Under the pieces are notes generated by a model that had not been told where the DNA came from, did not search any database, and worked only from the letters and a program-made list of their open reading frames with translations. From Citrobacter amalonaticus Y19 (GTDB lineage Bacteria; Pseudomonadota; Gammaproteobacteria; Enterobacterales; Enterobacteriaceae), in assembly GCF_000981805.1 (NCBI RefSeq), contig NZ_CP011132.1, positions 2,418,001 to 2,482,000 of the forward strand: 64,000 bases of DNA, read 5' to 3'. Each line of letters begins with the position of its first letter. Within the stretch, counting starts at the first letter, position 1. The translations under genes were made by a program, and so were the position numbers. Positions 53,374 to 62,770 of this stretch are shown here, piece after piece.

Positions 53374-53949
53374 ATGGATATAAACAGTCTTATTGCGCAA
53401 TACGGTTATGCCGCGCTGGTGATCGGGAGTCTGGCGGAAGGCGAGACCATCACCCTGCTGGGGGGCGTTGCCGCACATCAGGGATTACTCAAATTTCCCC
53501 TCGTGGTGGTGGCCGTGGCCTTAGGTGGCATGATAGGCGATCAGCTACTGTATCTGCTGGGACGTCGCTATGGCGGCAGGATCCTGCGCCGCTTCGCCCG
53601 TCACCGCAACAAAATCCGCCAGGCGCAGAAGATGATCCAGCGCCGCCCGTATCTTTTCGTGATCGGCACCCGCTTTATGTACGGGTTTCGCGTCATCGGC
53701 CCGCTGCTGATTGGTGCCAGTCATCTGCCGCCAAAGATTTTTTTACCGCTGAACATCCTCGGCGCGCTGGTCTGGGCGCTAATCTTCACCACCCTGGGCT
53801 ACGTGGGAGGTGAAGTGATCGCGCCGTGGTTACATCACCTCGATCAGCATCTCAAGCACTGGATCTGGCTGATTCTGGCGGTAGTGCTGGTGATCGGCGC
53901 TCGCTGGTGGCTGAAGCGCCGCAGTAAAGCGAAGATGTCTCAGGAGTGA
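53374..53949 (+). CDS. yohD: DedA-family membrane protein YohD
   Basis: 191-residue DedA/SNARE-associated family protein; GSLAEGETITLLGGVAAHQG near the N-terminus and the conserved FGTRFMYGFRVIGP-like segment (IGTRFMYGFRVIGPLLIGAS), with a basic tail. DedA proteins are implicated in membrane phospholipid flipping. ATG 53374 (MDINSLIAQYG) fits E. coli YohD; an upstream Met adds 19 unrelated residues. Its end overlaps mdtQ by 10 bases. Confidence 0.93.
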   Translation: MDINSLIAQYGYAALVIGSLAEGETITLLGGVAAHQGLLKFPLVVVAVALGGMIGDQLLYLLGRRYGGRILRRFARHRNKIRQAQKMIQRRPYLFVIGTRFMYGFRVIGPLLIGASHLPPKIFLPLNILGALVWALIFTTLGYVGGEVIAPWLHHLDQHLKHWIWLILAVVLVIGARWWLKRRSKAKMSQE

Positions 53950-55379
53950 TGATAGCCACCACCGAGCGCGCTGGTAAGCTGGATCGACGCATCCAGCCAC
54001 TGGCCTTGTAAAATCAGTCCGTTCGCCTGTTCGCGCAGCGCCGGTATTCTGGCCTTGCTGACAAGAGAACCCGCAATGATCCCGGCGTCAAAGCGCGCCT
54101 GCGCCAGGCTGACCACCCGCTCGGCGTCATGTTCAATCTGCTGCTGATGCTGATTTTTCTGCATCAACGTCGCTACCTGACTGGCGGTGCGCGCCACGTC
54201 GTTTACCGCATCAACCACCGCTTTGTTATAACTGGCTATCGACAAATTGTTTTGCGCCTGGGCGATATCAAGGTTTGCATTCAGCCTGCCGCTGTCGAAG
54301 ATGGGGAGCGTCAGGCCAGCGGTCACGCCCATCTGCTGGGCGGAACTGCGAAACAAGTCGCTCAGATGCAGCGCATCCTGTTGTAAAAAGGCCATCAGAT
54401 TGATGTCGGGATAAAACGCCGCTTTCGCCGCCTCCACGCTGCTCATGGAGGATTCAATCACCCAGTGTGCTGCCTGCAAATCCGCTCTGCGCGCCAGCAG
54501 GGCATAACCCAGTTGCGTTGGAAGCTGGCTCTCCACCTGCGGCAGGTTCACTGCGTGCAGTTTCAGCGACGTCGACTGCGTGTTGGTCAATGCGCTCAGA
54601 CGCGCCTCAATCACCTTCATCTTCCCGGCGATATCATTCAACTGCTGCTGGGTTTTGCTGTCATCAATATCCGTTTCCACGCCTTCCACCGACGAGGTGA
54701 TGCCGTTCTGGTACAACTGGCGATCGGTATCAATGATGTTGCGCTGTTCCTGTTCAATTTCCGTCAGCAGTTTGCTGAGCGCCGCCTCGGTCTGCCATTC
54801 CCAGTAAAGCCGCGTAACGCCGCTGGCTAACAGCTGACGCGTCTGCTCGCGCTCGGCTTCCCGCGCTTTCACCGCACCGATTCGCGCCGTCACTTCCGCG
54901 CGGTTCTTGCCCCATAAATCGAGATCCCAACCGGCGGTTAAGCCGAACGTGCCATTGGTATACCACGGCCCGGTCGTGCCCGCTGCCGGATCGGTGACCG
55001 CAAACGGCCCCATGACCCCTTCTCCTGACATTTTCTGCCGTTCGGCATCCGCAGAGAAATCAACCTGCGGCCCATCCCGGGCTTCGACCGCGTTGGCCTG
55101 CGCTTCGGCCAGCGCGATCCGCTGTTCCGCCACCTGCATATCCGGGGAACTGGCAAGCGCGTTCTTCACTAACTCGTTCAACTGTGCGTCATGATAATCC
55201 TGCCACCACTGGCTGCCAGGCCACCCGTTATTCAGCGCCGACGGCAGCGCGGAATCCACGTGAGAAGCGGGAGGTTGCTGAACCAGCGTCTGTTGGGTGT
55301 CATGCATGGGGGCACATCCCGCGAGCAGAATAGCCAGCGGAAAGCACGCGTTCAGCGCGTGAAAAGAATTACGAGTCAT
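53940..55379 (-). CDS. mdtQ: Outer-membrane efflux lipoprotein MdtQ, intact
   Basis: TolC-like (NodT/OprM) outer-membrane factor of 479 residues with lipobox LLAGC (Cys 22), two repeats of the beta-barrel/alpha-hairpin fold (WWQDYHDAQLNELVKNALAS; TLPIFDSGRLNANLDIAQAQ). No inner-membrane pump or adaptor is encoded nearby, so it presumably joins a complex encoded elsewhere. The E. coli K-12 gene is disrupted; here it is open throughout. The short-chain dehydrogenase gene yohF, which lies next to it in E. coli, is absent. Confidence 0.92.
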   Translation of the reverse strand: MTRNSFHALNACFPLAILLAGCAPMHDTQQTLVQQPPASHVDSALPSALNNGWPGSQWWQDYHDAQLNELVKNALASSPDMQVAEQRIALAEAQANAVEARDGPQVDFSADAERQKMSGEGVMGPFAVTDPAAGTTGPWYTNGTFGLTAGWDLDLWGKNRAEVTARIGAVKAREAEREQTRQLLASGVTRLYWEWQTEAALSKLLTEIEQEQRNIIDTDRQLYQNGITSSVEGVETDIDDSKTQQQLNDIAGKMKVIEARLSALTNTQSTSLKLHAVNLPQVESQLPTQLGYALLARRADLQAAHWVIESSMSSVEAAKAAFYPDINLMAFLQQDALHLSDLFRSSAQQMGVTAGLTLPIFDSGRLNANLDIAQAQNNLSIASYNKAVVDAVNDVARTASQVATLMQKNQHQQQIEHDAERVVSLAQARFDAGIIAGSLVSKARIPALREQANGLILQGQWLDASIQLTSALGGGYHHS

Positions 55380-55524
55380 GAAAGGGTTCTGATAAGAAAA
55401 GGTGCGCGGAGCTTACCCGTTGTGGTGACTCGTTTTTTAGTTACGCGTGGCATAACATCTTCGGCAACGAAAAGTCACAACTGGAAAAGTATATTCCAGA
55501 AGAATATAAAAACTTCAATAAATA

Positions 55525-56463
55525 TTAAATTTCAATCGACTGGATCGCGCGGGCAATATCCGGTGAATTATTTAACGCGCGAATATCCTGAAAGACGTCC
55601 GTGGCCTCACGGTATTCCTTACGCAAATAACCCAGCCACTGTTTAATGCGCGCGACGTGATACAGCCCGGTGTCACCCTGTTTTTCCAGGCGGGTATATT
55701 TTTTCAACAGCGCAACCACCTGCGGCCACGGCATTCGCGGCTCGTTGTACTTCACCACTCGGCTGAGGTTGGGAATGTTTAATGCCCCGCGACCAATCAT
55801 GACCGCATCACAGCCGCTGACCGCCAGACATTCCTGAGCGCTTTGCCAGTCCCAGATTTCACCGTTGGCAATCACCGGGATCGACAGACGCTCGCGGATT
55901 TCGCCAATCGCCTGCCAGTTGATGTGCTCCGCCTTATAGCCCTGCTCTTTGGTGCGCCCGTGTACGACCAGTTCACTCGCCCCGGCCTGCTGGACGGCAT
56001 CCGCAATCTCAAATTTCTTGTCGCCGCTGTCCCAGCCCAGACGCACTTTCACCGTCACCGGCAGATGCGCCGGCACTGCTTCACGCATTGCTTTCGCGCC
56101 CTGATAGATGAGTTCAGGATCCTTCAGTAACGTCGCGCCACCGCCGCTGCCGTTCACCATTTTAGACGGACAGCCGCAGTTGAGATCGACGCCGTAAGAG
56201 CCGAGTTCCACAGCGCGAGCCGCATTTTCCGCCAGCCACTGTGGGTACTGCCCCAACAGTTGCACGCGCACTAAGGTGCCGGAAGGCGTCCGACTACCGT
56301 TGAGCAGTTCGGGACAGAGACGATGAAAGACTTTTACTGGCAGGAGTTGATCCACCACGCGCACAAACTCGGTGATGCAGAGATCATAATCATTCACTTC
56401 CGTCAGAAGTTCGCGCACCAGTGAATCGAGCACGCCTTCCATCGGCGCCAGTAAAACACGCAT
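55525..56463 (-). CDS. dusC: tRNA-dihydrouridine(16) synthase
   Basis: FMN enzyme of 312 residues that reduces U16 in tRNA. TIM barrel with N-terminal LLAPMEGVLDSLVREL, catalytic Cys98 in DLNCGCPS, FMN-binding KVRLGWDSGDKKFE and VIANGEIWDW / CDAVMIGRGAL. Start at MRVLLAPMEG; the frame runs 22 codons upstream without similarity. Slightly shorter C-terminus than E. coli. Confidence 0.96.
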   Translation of the reverse strand: MRVLLAPMEGVLDSLVRELLTEVNDYDLCITEFVRVVDQLLPVKVFHRLCPELLNGSRTPSGTLVRVQLLGQYPQWLAENAARAVELGSYGVDLNCGCPSKMVNGSGGGATLLKDPELIYQGAKAMREAVPAHLPVTVKVRLGWDSGDKKFEIADAVQQAGASELVVHGRTKEQGYKAEHINWQAIGEIRERLSIPVIANGEIWDWQSAQECLAVSGCDAVMIGRGALNIPNLSRVVKYNEPRMPWPQVVALLKKYTRLEKQGDTGLYHVARIKQWLGYLRKEYREATDVFQDIRALNNSPDIARAIQSIEI

Positions 56464-56529
56464 ATCGTCATCCGCAAAAAAAGAGGCGCTATCATAGCGC
56501 CTATCCGGGATGAGCAAAACCTTTTGCAA

Positions 56530-56612
56530 GGGTGGCGGCGCATAGCGCCTTATCCCGCCTGCACCCCATCATGGCGGTAGGCCGGGCAAGCGACGCGCCC
56601 CCGGCAAAGGCC
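56530..56612. repeat. REP-like element between dusC and mhb operon
   Basis: GGCGGCGCATAGCGCCTTATC and the inverted GGTAGGCCGGGCAAGCGACG with CGCCCCCGGC recall enterobacterial REP sequences of the GCCGGGCAAG type. They sit at the 3' end of the mhb operon. Confidence 0.7.
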
Positions 56613-56619
56613 CTTATTC

Positions 56620-57813
56620 TCAGCGTGGCAGAAGACAGTTATCTTCTTTCCAGCCGTACAGCCATTCCATGCCGCGGTAAAACTCCGCCTGCGATTTGCC
56701 TTTCCACAGCAGATTACGCACCTGGCGCTCCACGCCCGCCGCATGGTACACGCGTCCCATTTCGCGGGTAGACCAGACGATGCGCGCCGTGCGTGGAATA
56801 CGTACCGACTCATACAACGCGAAGGCTTTTGCCGCATCGCCGTCGCATTGCGCCAGCGCTTTGCCCAGCGTGACAGCATCTTCCAGCGCCATACAGGCCC
56901 CCTGCGCCATGTACTGCGCCACCGGGTGCGCGGCATCGCCAACCAGCGTGATGCGCTCCGTACCCCATTTTTCTACCGGTTCGCGATCGGCGGTTGACCA
57001 GCGACGCCAGGTCGTGGGTTTATCCAGCATCTGCCGGGGACGCGGATGGATCCCGGCAAAATACGACAGTACCTCTTCCTTACTGCCGTCTTTAACGCCC
57101 CACTCCTCCTGCTGACGGCTGTGGAAAGTGACGACCAGGTTGTACTGCTTGCCGCCGCGCAGCGGATAGTGCACGAGGTGGCAGTGCGGCCCGGCCCAGA
57201 GCACCGGCGCGTTAATGCGCAGGTCTTCCGGCATATCCGCACAGTCAATCACCGCGCGGTAGACCACATGTCCGGTCACGCGCGGCGAATCACCCAGCAG
57301 ACTCTGACGCACAACCGACTTCACGCCGTCACAGCCGACCAGAATATCGGCGGTCCAACTGTTACCCTGCTCATCGAATACCGTCACATCGTCTGCCGTC
57401 TGGCGAATATCGACCACGTTGGTCGAGGTCCGGTACTCAACATTTGGATGGGTCAGTACCGATTCCCAGACGGAAGCGTGGATATCGACCCGGTGGATGA
57501 CCGCATACGGACCGCCAAAGTGGTCGCGAAAGGCCTGTCCGGTTTCGATGCGCACCACTTCTTCCGCGTTCACCGCGTCCATCATGGTGATGTGATCGGT
57601 AAACACCGCACGCGAACGCGCCACTTCGCCGACGCCGAGGCTGTCCAGCGCTGAGAAGGCGTTTGGACCGAGCTGAATGCCCGCACCAATTTCGCCAATT
57701 TCATGGGCTTTTTCCAGCAGCATCACTTTGATGCCCTGACGTGCCAGCGAAAGCGCGGTGGCTGCCCCGCCAATTCCGCCGCCGACAATAATTGCTCTCG
57801 TCACTTTAGCCAT
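56620..57813 (-). CDS. mhbM: 3-hydroxybenzoate 6-monooxygenase
   Basis: FAD-dependent hydroxylase of 397 residues turning 3-hydroxybenzoate, NADH and O2 into gentisate. Rossmann motif IVGGGIGGAATALSLARQG at the N-terminus, DG motif VGCDGVKSVVRQ near 160 and GDAAHPVAQYMAQGACMALE near 290. The ATG at 57813 (MAKVTRAI) is placed correctly relative to AAGGAG; the preceding in-frame ATG is too close to it. Last gene of mhbTDHIM. Confidence 0.93.
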   Translation of the reverse strand: MAKVTRAIIVGGGIGGAATALSLARQGIKVMLLEKAHEIGEIGAGIQLGPNAFSALDSLGVGEVARSRAVFTDHITMMDAVNAEEVVRIETGQAFRDHFGGPYAVIHRVDIHASVWESVLTHPNVEYRTSTNVVDIRQTADDVTVFDEQGNSWTADILVGCDGVKSVVRQSLLGDSPRVTGHVVYRAVIDCADMPEDLRINAPVLWAGPHCHLVHYPLRGGKQYNLVVTFHSRQQEEWGVKDGSKEEVLSYFAGIHPRPRQMLDKPTTWRRWSTADREPVEKWGTERITLVGDAAHPVAQYMAQGACMALEDAVTLGKALAQCDGDAAKAFALYESVRIPRTARIVWSTREMGRVYHAAGVERQVRNLLWKGKSQAEFYRGMEWLYGWKEDNCLLPR

Positions 57814-57827
57814 TGTCATTCTCCTTC

Positions 57828-58472
57828 TCAGGCTGAGATTTTATCTTGTTGATTTTCGGGGGCTGCCGCGATGAACGCCGGTAGCTGCGTACAGGCGTCA
57901 TACACCGCTTTACAGCGTGGATAATCGCTCAGATCGCACCCCATTCTTAACGCATTCGCCCATTGCGGGACCAGGCAGCAGTCGGCAAGCGTCGGCGCAT
58001 TGCCCACGCAGTAGTTCTGCGACTGGCTCTGACGCAACAGCTGTTCGACGGCGCTTAACCCTTGCTGGATCCAGTGCGCGTACCAGCGTTTTTTCTCTTC
58101 TTCACTGACCTTCAGTTCCTCGCTCAGATAGCGCAGCACCCGCAGGTTGTTTACCGGGTGAATATCGCAAGCGATGGCATAGACGATTTCCAGCACCTGC
58201 GTACGCGCCGGATCGCTGACGGGCAACAACCGTGACTGCGGAAAATGCCGGTCCAGCCAGTCGATGATGGCCAGCGACTGACCAAGCGCTTCGCCGTCAT
58301 CGGTCACCAGCGTCGGCACCAGCCCCACCGGATTCATCCGCCGGTAGGCCAGTTCGTTTTGTTGACCGATACGAATATTGACGCCCACCGTCTGGTAGTC
58401 GATGCCCTTTAATGCCAGCGCGATACGTACGCGGTATGACGCCGAGCTGTTAAAAAAACTGTACAGCTTCAT
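57828..58472 (-). CDS. mhbI: Maleylpyruvate isomerase (GST zeta-like)
   Basis: 214-residue glutathione-S-transferase-fold enzyme converting maleylpyruvate to fumarylpyruvate. The zeta-class N-terminal signature FFNSSASYRVRIALALKGI is present, with LGQSLAIIDWLD of the glutathione site and a helical C-terminal domain (APTLADCCLVPQ). It would need glutathione unless it is of an independent type. Eight-base gap from mhbH. Confidence 0.93.
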   Translation of the reverse strand: MKLYSFFNSSASYRVRIALALKGIDYQTVGVNIRIGQQNELAYRRMNPVGLVPTLVTDDGEALGQSLAIIDWLDRHFPQSRLLPVSDPARTQVLEIVYAIACDIHPVNNLRVLRYLSEELKVSEEEKKRWYAHWIQQGLSAVEQLLRQSQSQNYCVGNAPTLADCCLVPQWANALRMGCDLSDYPRCKAVYDACTQLPAFIAAAPENQQDKISA

Positions 58473-58480
58473 ACATCACC

Positions 58481-59182
58481 TCAGACAATCTTCACTGAGA
58501 GAGGCGTCAACCCGTCCACGCCACCGGTGATCACATCCCCTTTCACCACGGCGCCGACGCCTTCCGGCGTACCGGTGAAGATCAGATCGCCCGGTTGCAA
58601 TTCGAAGAAACCGGACAGATAGCTGATCGTTTCATTCACCGACCAGATCAGATGGCGAATGTCGCTGCGCTGATGATCGTTGCCGTTGACCTGTAACCAG
58701 ATAGGCGCGGAGGTGATATCCGCAATCTCGTCCGCTTTATGCAGCGGCGCGATGGGCGCAGAGAGATCGAACGCTTTGCCGATTTCCCACGGACGCCCCA
58801 TCTGACGCATTTCCATCTGGCGATCGCGACGGGTCATATCCAACCCGGTGGCGTAACCCCAGATGTATTCATGGGCTTTTTCTAACGGGATGTCGCCGCC
58901 CTTTTTACCGATGGCGACCACCAGCTCAATTTCATAGTGGTAGTTGTCCGTTTGCGCCGGGTACGGCAGCGCTAACGTTTCACCGGCGGCAACCGGCACA
59001 ACCGCATCGGCAGGCTTACAGAAAAAGAACGGCGGTTCACGGTCCGGATCAAACCCCATTTCGCGGGCATGGGCGGCATAGTTGCGTCCCACGCAGTACA
59101 CGCGACGGACGGGGAACTGCGCATCGCTGCCGACAACCGGTACGGTCACGGGGGCTTGCGGGGCAAATACGTACTGAGTCAT
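58481..59182 (-). CDS. mhbH: Fumarylpyruvate hydrolase
   Basis: FAA-hydrolase-family enzyme of 233 residues cleaving fumarylpyruvate to fumarate and pyruvate, the last pathway step. Motifs: VYCVGRNYAAHAREMG, metal-ligand strand YHYEIELVVAIGKKGGDI and GDLIFTGTPEGVGAV. 14-base gap from mhbD. Confidence 0.94.
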   Translation of the reverse strand: MTQYVFAPQAPVTVPVVGSDAQFPVRRVYCVGRNYAAHAREMGFDPDREPPFFFCKPADAVVPVAAGETLALPYPAQTDNYHYEIELVVAIGKKGGDIPLEKAHEYIWGYATGLDMTRRDRQMEMRQMGRPWEIGKAFDLSAPIAPLHKADEIADITSAPIWLQVNGNDHQRSDIRHLIWSVNETISYLSGFFELQPGDLIFTGTPEGVGAVVKGDVITGGVDGLTPLSVKIV

Positions 59183-59196
59183 GGTTCTCTCCCAAA

Positions 59197-60234
59197 TTAA
59201 TCGCGGGCTTCGCGGAACAACCCGAGGGCTTCCTGTACCGGTCGGTCCGAAAAACTGAATAAAACGGTCTCATCGGTGGTTTTGAACGACACGCCGCGCC
59301 AGGTCGGAACCACAAAAATATCTTTGGCTGAAAAACGGAAGGTCTCGTTGCCGACGGTGACCTCACCCGCCCCTTCCACGACGTGGTAAATGGTGCTGTC
59401 AGTGGTACGCGCCACCCGCGAGGTAAAACCTTTTGGCAACAGTTGCAGGAACGTGCCCATCGATGGCATCGGGTAGCCGCCGGTTACCGGGTTGACATAG
59501 CGCATCTTGTAGCCATCCCACTCGTCGGCATCGCCCAGACGCGTCAGGTCATGTAACGCTTCGCGACTGCGGTCATAGCGATAGTTGAAAATTGGCGATG
59601 AGTTACCTTTCTGGTGACGCAACGGCAGCATGTTGGCGGCATAGCGCGGCAGATAGTCGCCCTCTTTGCGCGAGACCGGCTGCTGATCTTCCGGGTAATC
59701 TTCAGCAAAACCGCAGCCCAAAAGGTTGACCAGCGGCAGATCCAGACCGTCCAGCCAGACCACCGGCTCATCGCCAGGGTTACCGTGATCGTGCCATTGC
59801 CACTGCGGGGTCAGAATAAAGTCGCCGGTGTGCATCTGGGTGCGCTCGCCGTCCACGGCCGTAAACGCGCCTTTCCCTTCGACGATAAAGCGTAATGCCG
59901 ACTGGTTATGACGATGGCTGGGTGCAACTTCCCCCGGCATGATCAACTGCAACCCCGCGTAGAGCGTTGACGTGATGGAGGACTGCCCGCGTAACATCGG
60001 GTTTTCCAGGACCAGCACACGACGAATCGCCTCTTTCGCGCCAATCAGGTTGCCGCTTTCCAGCAGCAGCGGGCGAATTTCCTGGTAGTTCCAGTACGCG
60101 GGCGCACAGGTTGGATTCGGCGTTTTCGGCACCAGATGGTGCAGTGATTCCCACAGTGGGGTCAGGTTCTGCCCCGAAATATGCTGGTAAAACTGCTGAC
60201 GGCTGTTTTTAACATCCTGATTTTGTTCTGACAT
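59197..60234 (-). CDS. mhbD: Gentisate 1,2-dioxygenase
   Basis: Fe(II) ring-cleaving dioxygenase of 345 residues with two cupin domains; the N-terminal one holds the iron-binding histidines (PSHRHNQSALRFIVEGKGAF, then WHDHGN). It opens gentisate between C1 and C2 to maleylpyruvate. Start MSEQNQDVKN with AAGGAG upstream. Confidence 0.95.
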   Translation of the reverse strand: MSEQNQDVKNSRQQFYQHISGQNLTPLWESLHHLVPKTPNPTCAPAYWNYQEIRPLLLESGNLIGAKEAIRRVLVLENPMLRGQSSITSTLYAGLQLIMPGEVAPSHRHNQSALRFIVEGKGAFTAVDGERTQMHTGDFILTPQWQWHDHGNPGDEPVVWLDGLDLPLVNLLGCGFAEDYPEDQQPVSRKEGDYLPRYAANMLPLRHQKGNSSPIFNYRYDRSREALHDLTRLGDADEWDGYKMRYVNPVTGGYPMPSMGTFLQLLPKGFTSRVARTTDSTIYHVVEGAGEVTVGNETFRFSAKDIFVVPTWRGVSFKTTDETVLFSFSDRPVQEALGLFREARD

Positions 60235-60245
60235 AGGGATTCTCC

Positions 60246-61604
60246 TTATTCGTTCACGACGCTTGCGTGCGGCAAAACGTCAGGGACAGAGGCGGACTGG
60301 CGGACGACGACCGTCAGGACGGCTAACATCACCGCGCTGATGATCGCCGGAACCGCGATAATGAAAAACAAGGTATCGAAAGAGAAATTCATCGCCATCA
60401 TCACGCCACCGGAAAGCGAACCAACAATCGCGCCGCAGCGTCCCACCGCGTTGGACCAGCTTACGCCCGTCGCCCGACTCTGTGTGGGATAGAGCGTGGC
60501 GGTTAAGGCGTTGAGGCCCACCTGCGATCCGCTGATACCCACCCCGGTACCGAAGATCGCCAGCGCCATCAACCATAACCCGTTTTCGCTCAGACCAATC
60601 ATGACGATGCATACCGCCCCCAGCGCGTAACTCACGGCCAGCACCCGGAACGGATTGTGTTTATCCATCAGCACGCCCAGTGCCAGCGCGCCGAGCGTAC
60701 CGCCAACCTGAAACGCCGCCGTCACCCAGGAAGCCTGTTGCAGGTCAATCCCGCGATGGTTCAACAGCGTCGGCATCCAGCTCGACAGCAGATAGATGAT
60801 TAACAGACTCATGAAGAACACCACCCATAACATCAGGGTAATGGGCAACTGACGCCCCACAAACAGCTGGCGAATGCTGCCTTTGGCAATCGCCGCAGCC
60901 TCCTGGAGGTAAAACTGCGTATTGTCGTAACGTTCGCCGGTGATCGCGCTGACCGTTCTGGCGATGGTTGCCTGCGGTAGCTGGCGACGTACCTGCCAGC
61001 GCGGAGATTCCGGCAGGACTGCGAGCAGTACGAAGAACAGCATCAGCGGTAACACGCCGCCGAGGACCAGAATTCCGTGCCAGCCGATGACCGGCACCAG
61101 TTGCGCGCTGACAATCCCGCCCATTGCGGAACCGAGAGTAAAGCCGCAGAACATCAGGGTGACCAGCGCGCCACGGCGGCGGGCTGGCAGGTATTCAGAG
61201 GTCATCGTGATGGTGTTTGGCATGGCGCCGCCCAGACCCAGACCGGTCAGAAAGCGCAGGATGACCAGCGTTTGCAGATCCGGCGAAAAGGCGGAAATCA
61301 GGCTCAGCGCGCCGAACAGCGCCACGCAGAGCTCAATCACCCGTTTGCGACCGAAACGGTCAGACAGCGGTCCGCAAAGTAAGGCGCCAGCGGTAAGTCC
61401 TAACAGACCCGCGCCGAACAGCGGTGCCAGGTCTGCGGCCGTTAACTGCCAGTGGGTACGAATGTCGGGTGCAATAAAGCCAATGGCGGCAGTATCAAAA
61501 CCATCAAGCATGACCACCAGAAAGCAGCAGATGATCACCCGCCACTGTGTCTTGCTGACAGGAGCAGCATCGATCAGAGCTTGTAGTTCACGTCGTTGAG
61601 TCAT
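60246..61604 (-). CDS. mhbT: MFS aromatic acid/H+ symporter for 3-hydroxybenzoate
   Basis: Twelve-span transporter of 452 residues in the aromatic acid:H+ symporter family; conserved MLDGFDTAAIGFIAPDIR in span 1 and LSDRFGRKRVIE between spans 2 and 3. First gene of mhbTDHIM. Its 5' end faces mhbR. Confidence 0.93.
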   Translation of the reverse strand: MTQRRELQALIDAAPVSKTQWRVIICCFLVVMLDGFDTAAIGFIAPDIRTHWQLTAADLAPLFGAGLLGLTAGALLCGPLSDRFGRKRVIELCVALFGALSLISAFSPDLQTLVILRFLTGLGLGGAMPNTITMTSEYLPARRRGALVTLMFCGFTLGSAMGGIVSAQLVPVIGWHGILVLGGVLPLMLFFVLLAVLPESPRWQVRRQLPQATIARTVSAITGERYDNTQFYLQEAAAIAKGSIRQLFVGRQLPITLMLWVVFFMSLLIIYLLSSWMPTLLNHRGIDLQQASWVTAAFQVGGTLGALALGVLMDKHNPFRVLAVSYALGAVCIVMIGLSENGLWLMALAIFGTGVGISGSQVGLNALTATLYPTQSRATGVSWSNAVGRCGAIVGSLSGGVMMAMNFSFDTLFFIIAVPAIISAVMLAVLTVVVRQSASVPDVLPHASVVNE

Positions 61605-61730
61605 AGTGAATGCCTCGGTGCAGGTAGGGACAGATGTTGTTTTGTTTTAGGTATGTTACGAGTTTGTAGACTGGGCGATAAAATGTACAATGGCATTTCA
61701 TGCAGAGACATAACCTGGAGGTTATCGCTG
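61605..61730. promoter_or_regulatory. Divergent mhbT/mhbR promoter region
   Basis: 126 bases between the divergent starts. A dyad AAATG-N8-CATTT at 61681-61698 is a candidate LysR-type box for MhbR; exact promoter elements cannot be set from sequence alone. RBS TGGAGG at 61716 belongs to mhbR. Confidence 0.45.
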
Positions 61731-62639
61731 ATGGCAAACTGGGCGCAAAAACTGAAGCTGCACCATCTGCAAATGCTGGTGGCGCTGGGCGAACAAGGGA
61801 ATCTCACGCACGTCGCGCGGATGATGAATATCACCCAGCCCGCGCTGTCGAAATGGCTGTCACAGCTCGAAGATGAGATGGGGATCACGCTCTTTGAACG
61901 TCACAGTAAAGGTCTGCGACCCTCGGAAGGCGGCAAGTTGCTGCTGCAACACGCCCAGCGCTTAATCAATGACATGGAGCGTTCACAGTATGAAATGGCA
62001 CGTTTTAAAGAAGGCGGGCTGGTAGGGAGCCTGAAGATTGGCTGCTCGCCGGTGGCGACCGACTGTGTGTCGCAGGCGATCCTCAATCTGCTCGTTGAGA
62101 TGCCGACGCTGCATCTTAACATTGAAGAAAAGGTCATGACGCCGCTGCTGCACGATCTGCTTGCCGGCTCCGTGGATGTGGTGGTGGGTCGCGTCGGTGG
62201 GCGAGCGCTGCAACTCCCGCTCAATTATCAGGTGCTGTATACCGAACCCGTTTGCTTTGTCGCCCGTCCCCACCATCCGCTCGCGAAGTTTGACACCCTG
62301 AGCTGGGCCGATCTCGCGCACTGGCGCTGGATTGTCTGGCCGACGGGAACGCCCATCCGCCTGAGTATTGATAACGCGCTGGTTGATAACGGGGTGATGC
62401 TGCCGGAAAACACCATCGAATCGGCATCAATGAACGTCAGCACCAACCTGCTGCAAAGCAGCGATATGATCTCTATCCTTTCGTTACGGCTGGCGCAACG
62501 CTATGCCAGCCAGGGACAACTGGTGATCCTCAACCTGCCGAAGATCGAACAAAAGGGCAGCGTGGGGGTGTTCTGGCGCAATAATGAGACGCCGTCCAGC
62601 GCACTGAGTCGTTTCTTGCAACTGCTGGCACAAGTTTAG
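61731..62639 (+). CDS. mhbR: LysR-family regulator of the mhb operon
   Basis: 302-residue regulator with N-terminal winged helix (MLVALGEQGNLTHVARMMNI, TQPALSKWLSQLEDEMG) and a periplasmic-binding-like effector domain (about 95-300). Expected to activate mhbTDHIM in the presence of 3-hydroxybenzoate or gentisate. Start at MANWAQKLKL with GGAGG ten bases upstream; the open frame extends 45 codons further into the promoter region without similarity. Confidence 0.92.
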   Translation: MANWAQKLKLHHLQMLVALGEQGNLTHVARMMNITQPALSKWLSQLEDEMGITLFERHSKGLRPSEGGKLLLQHAQRLINDMERSQYEMARFKEGGLVGSLKIGCSPVATDCVSQAILNLLVEMPTLHLNIEEKVMTPLLHDLLAGSVDVVVGRVGGRALQLPLNYQVLYTEPVCFVARPHHPLAKFDTLSWADLAHWRWIVWPTGTPIRLSIDNALVDNGVMLPENTIESASMNVSTNLLQSSDMISILSLRLAQRYASQGQLVILNLPKIEQKGSVGVFWRNNETPSSALSRFLQLLAQV

Positions 62640-62770
62640 CGCCACGTATTGGGGACATTGCCCAATGTTCCCGCAGTCTATCTTCAGTATGCTAAGAATT
62701 CATGATGTGATCGATAGCACGTTTTAAAGTTTAATTGTATGATGAATCCGTCGCTTCAAGGAATTACAAC

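Noticed and set aside
60940..61599. 219-codon plus-strand frame opposite mhbT
   Set aside because: Antisense to a conserved transporter, Arg/Pro/Ser-rich, no domain.
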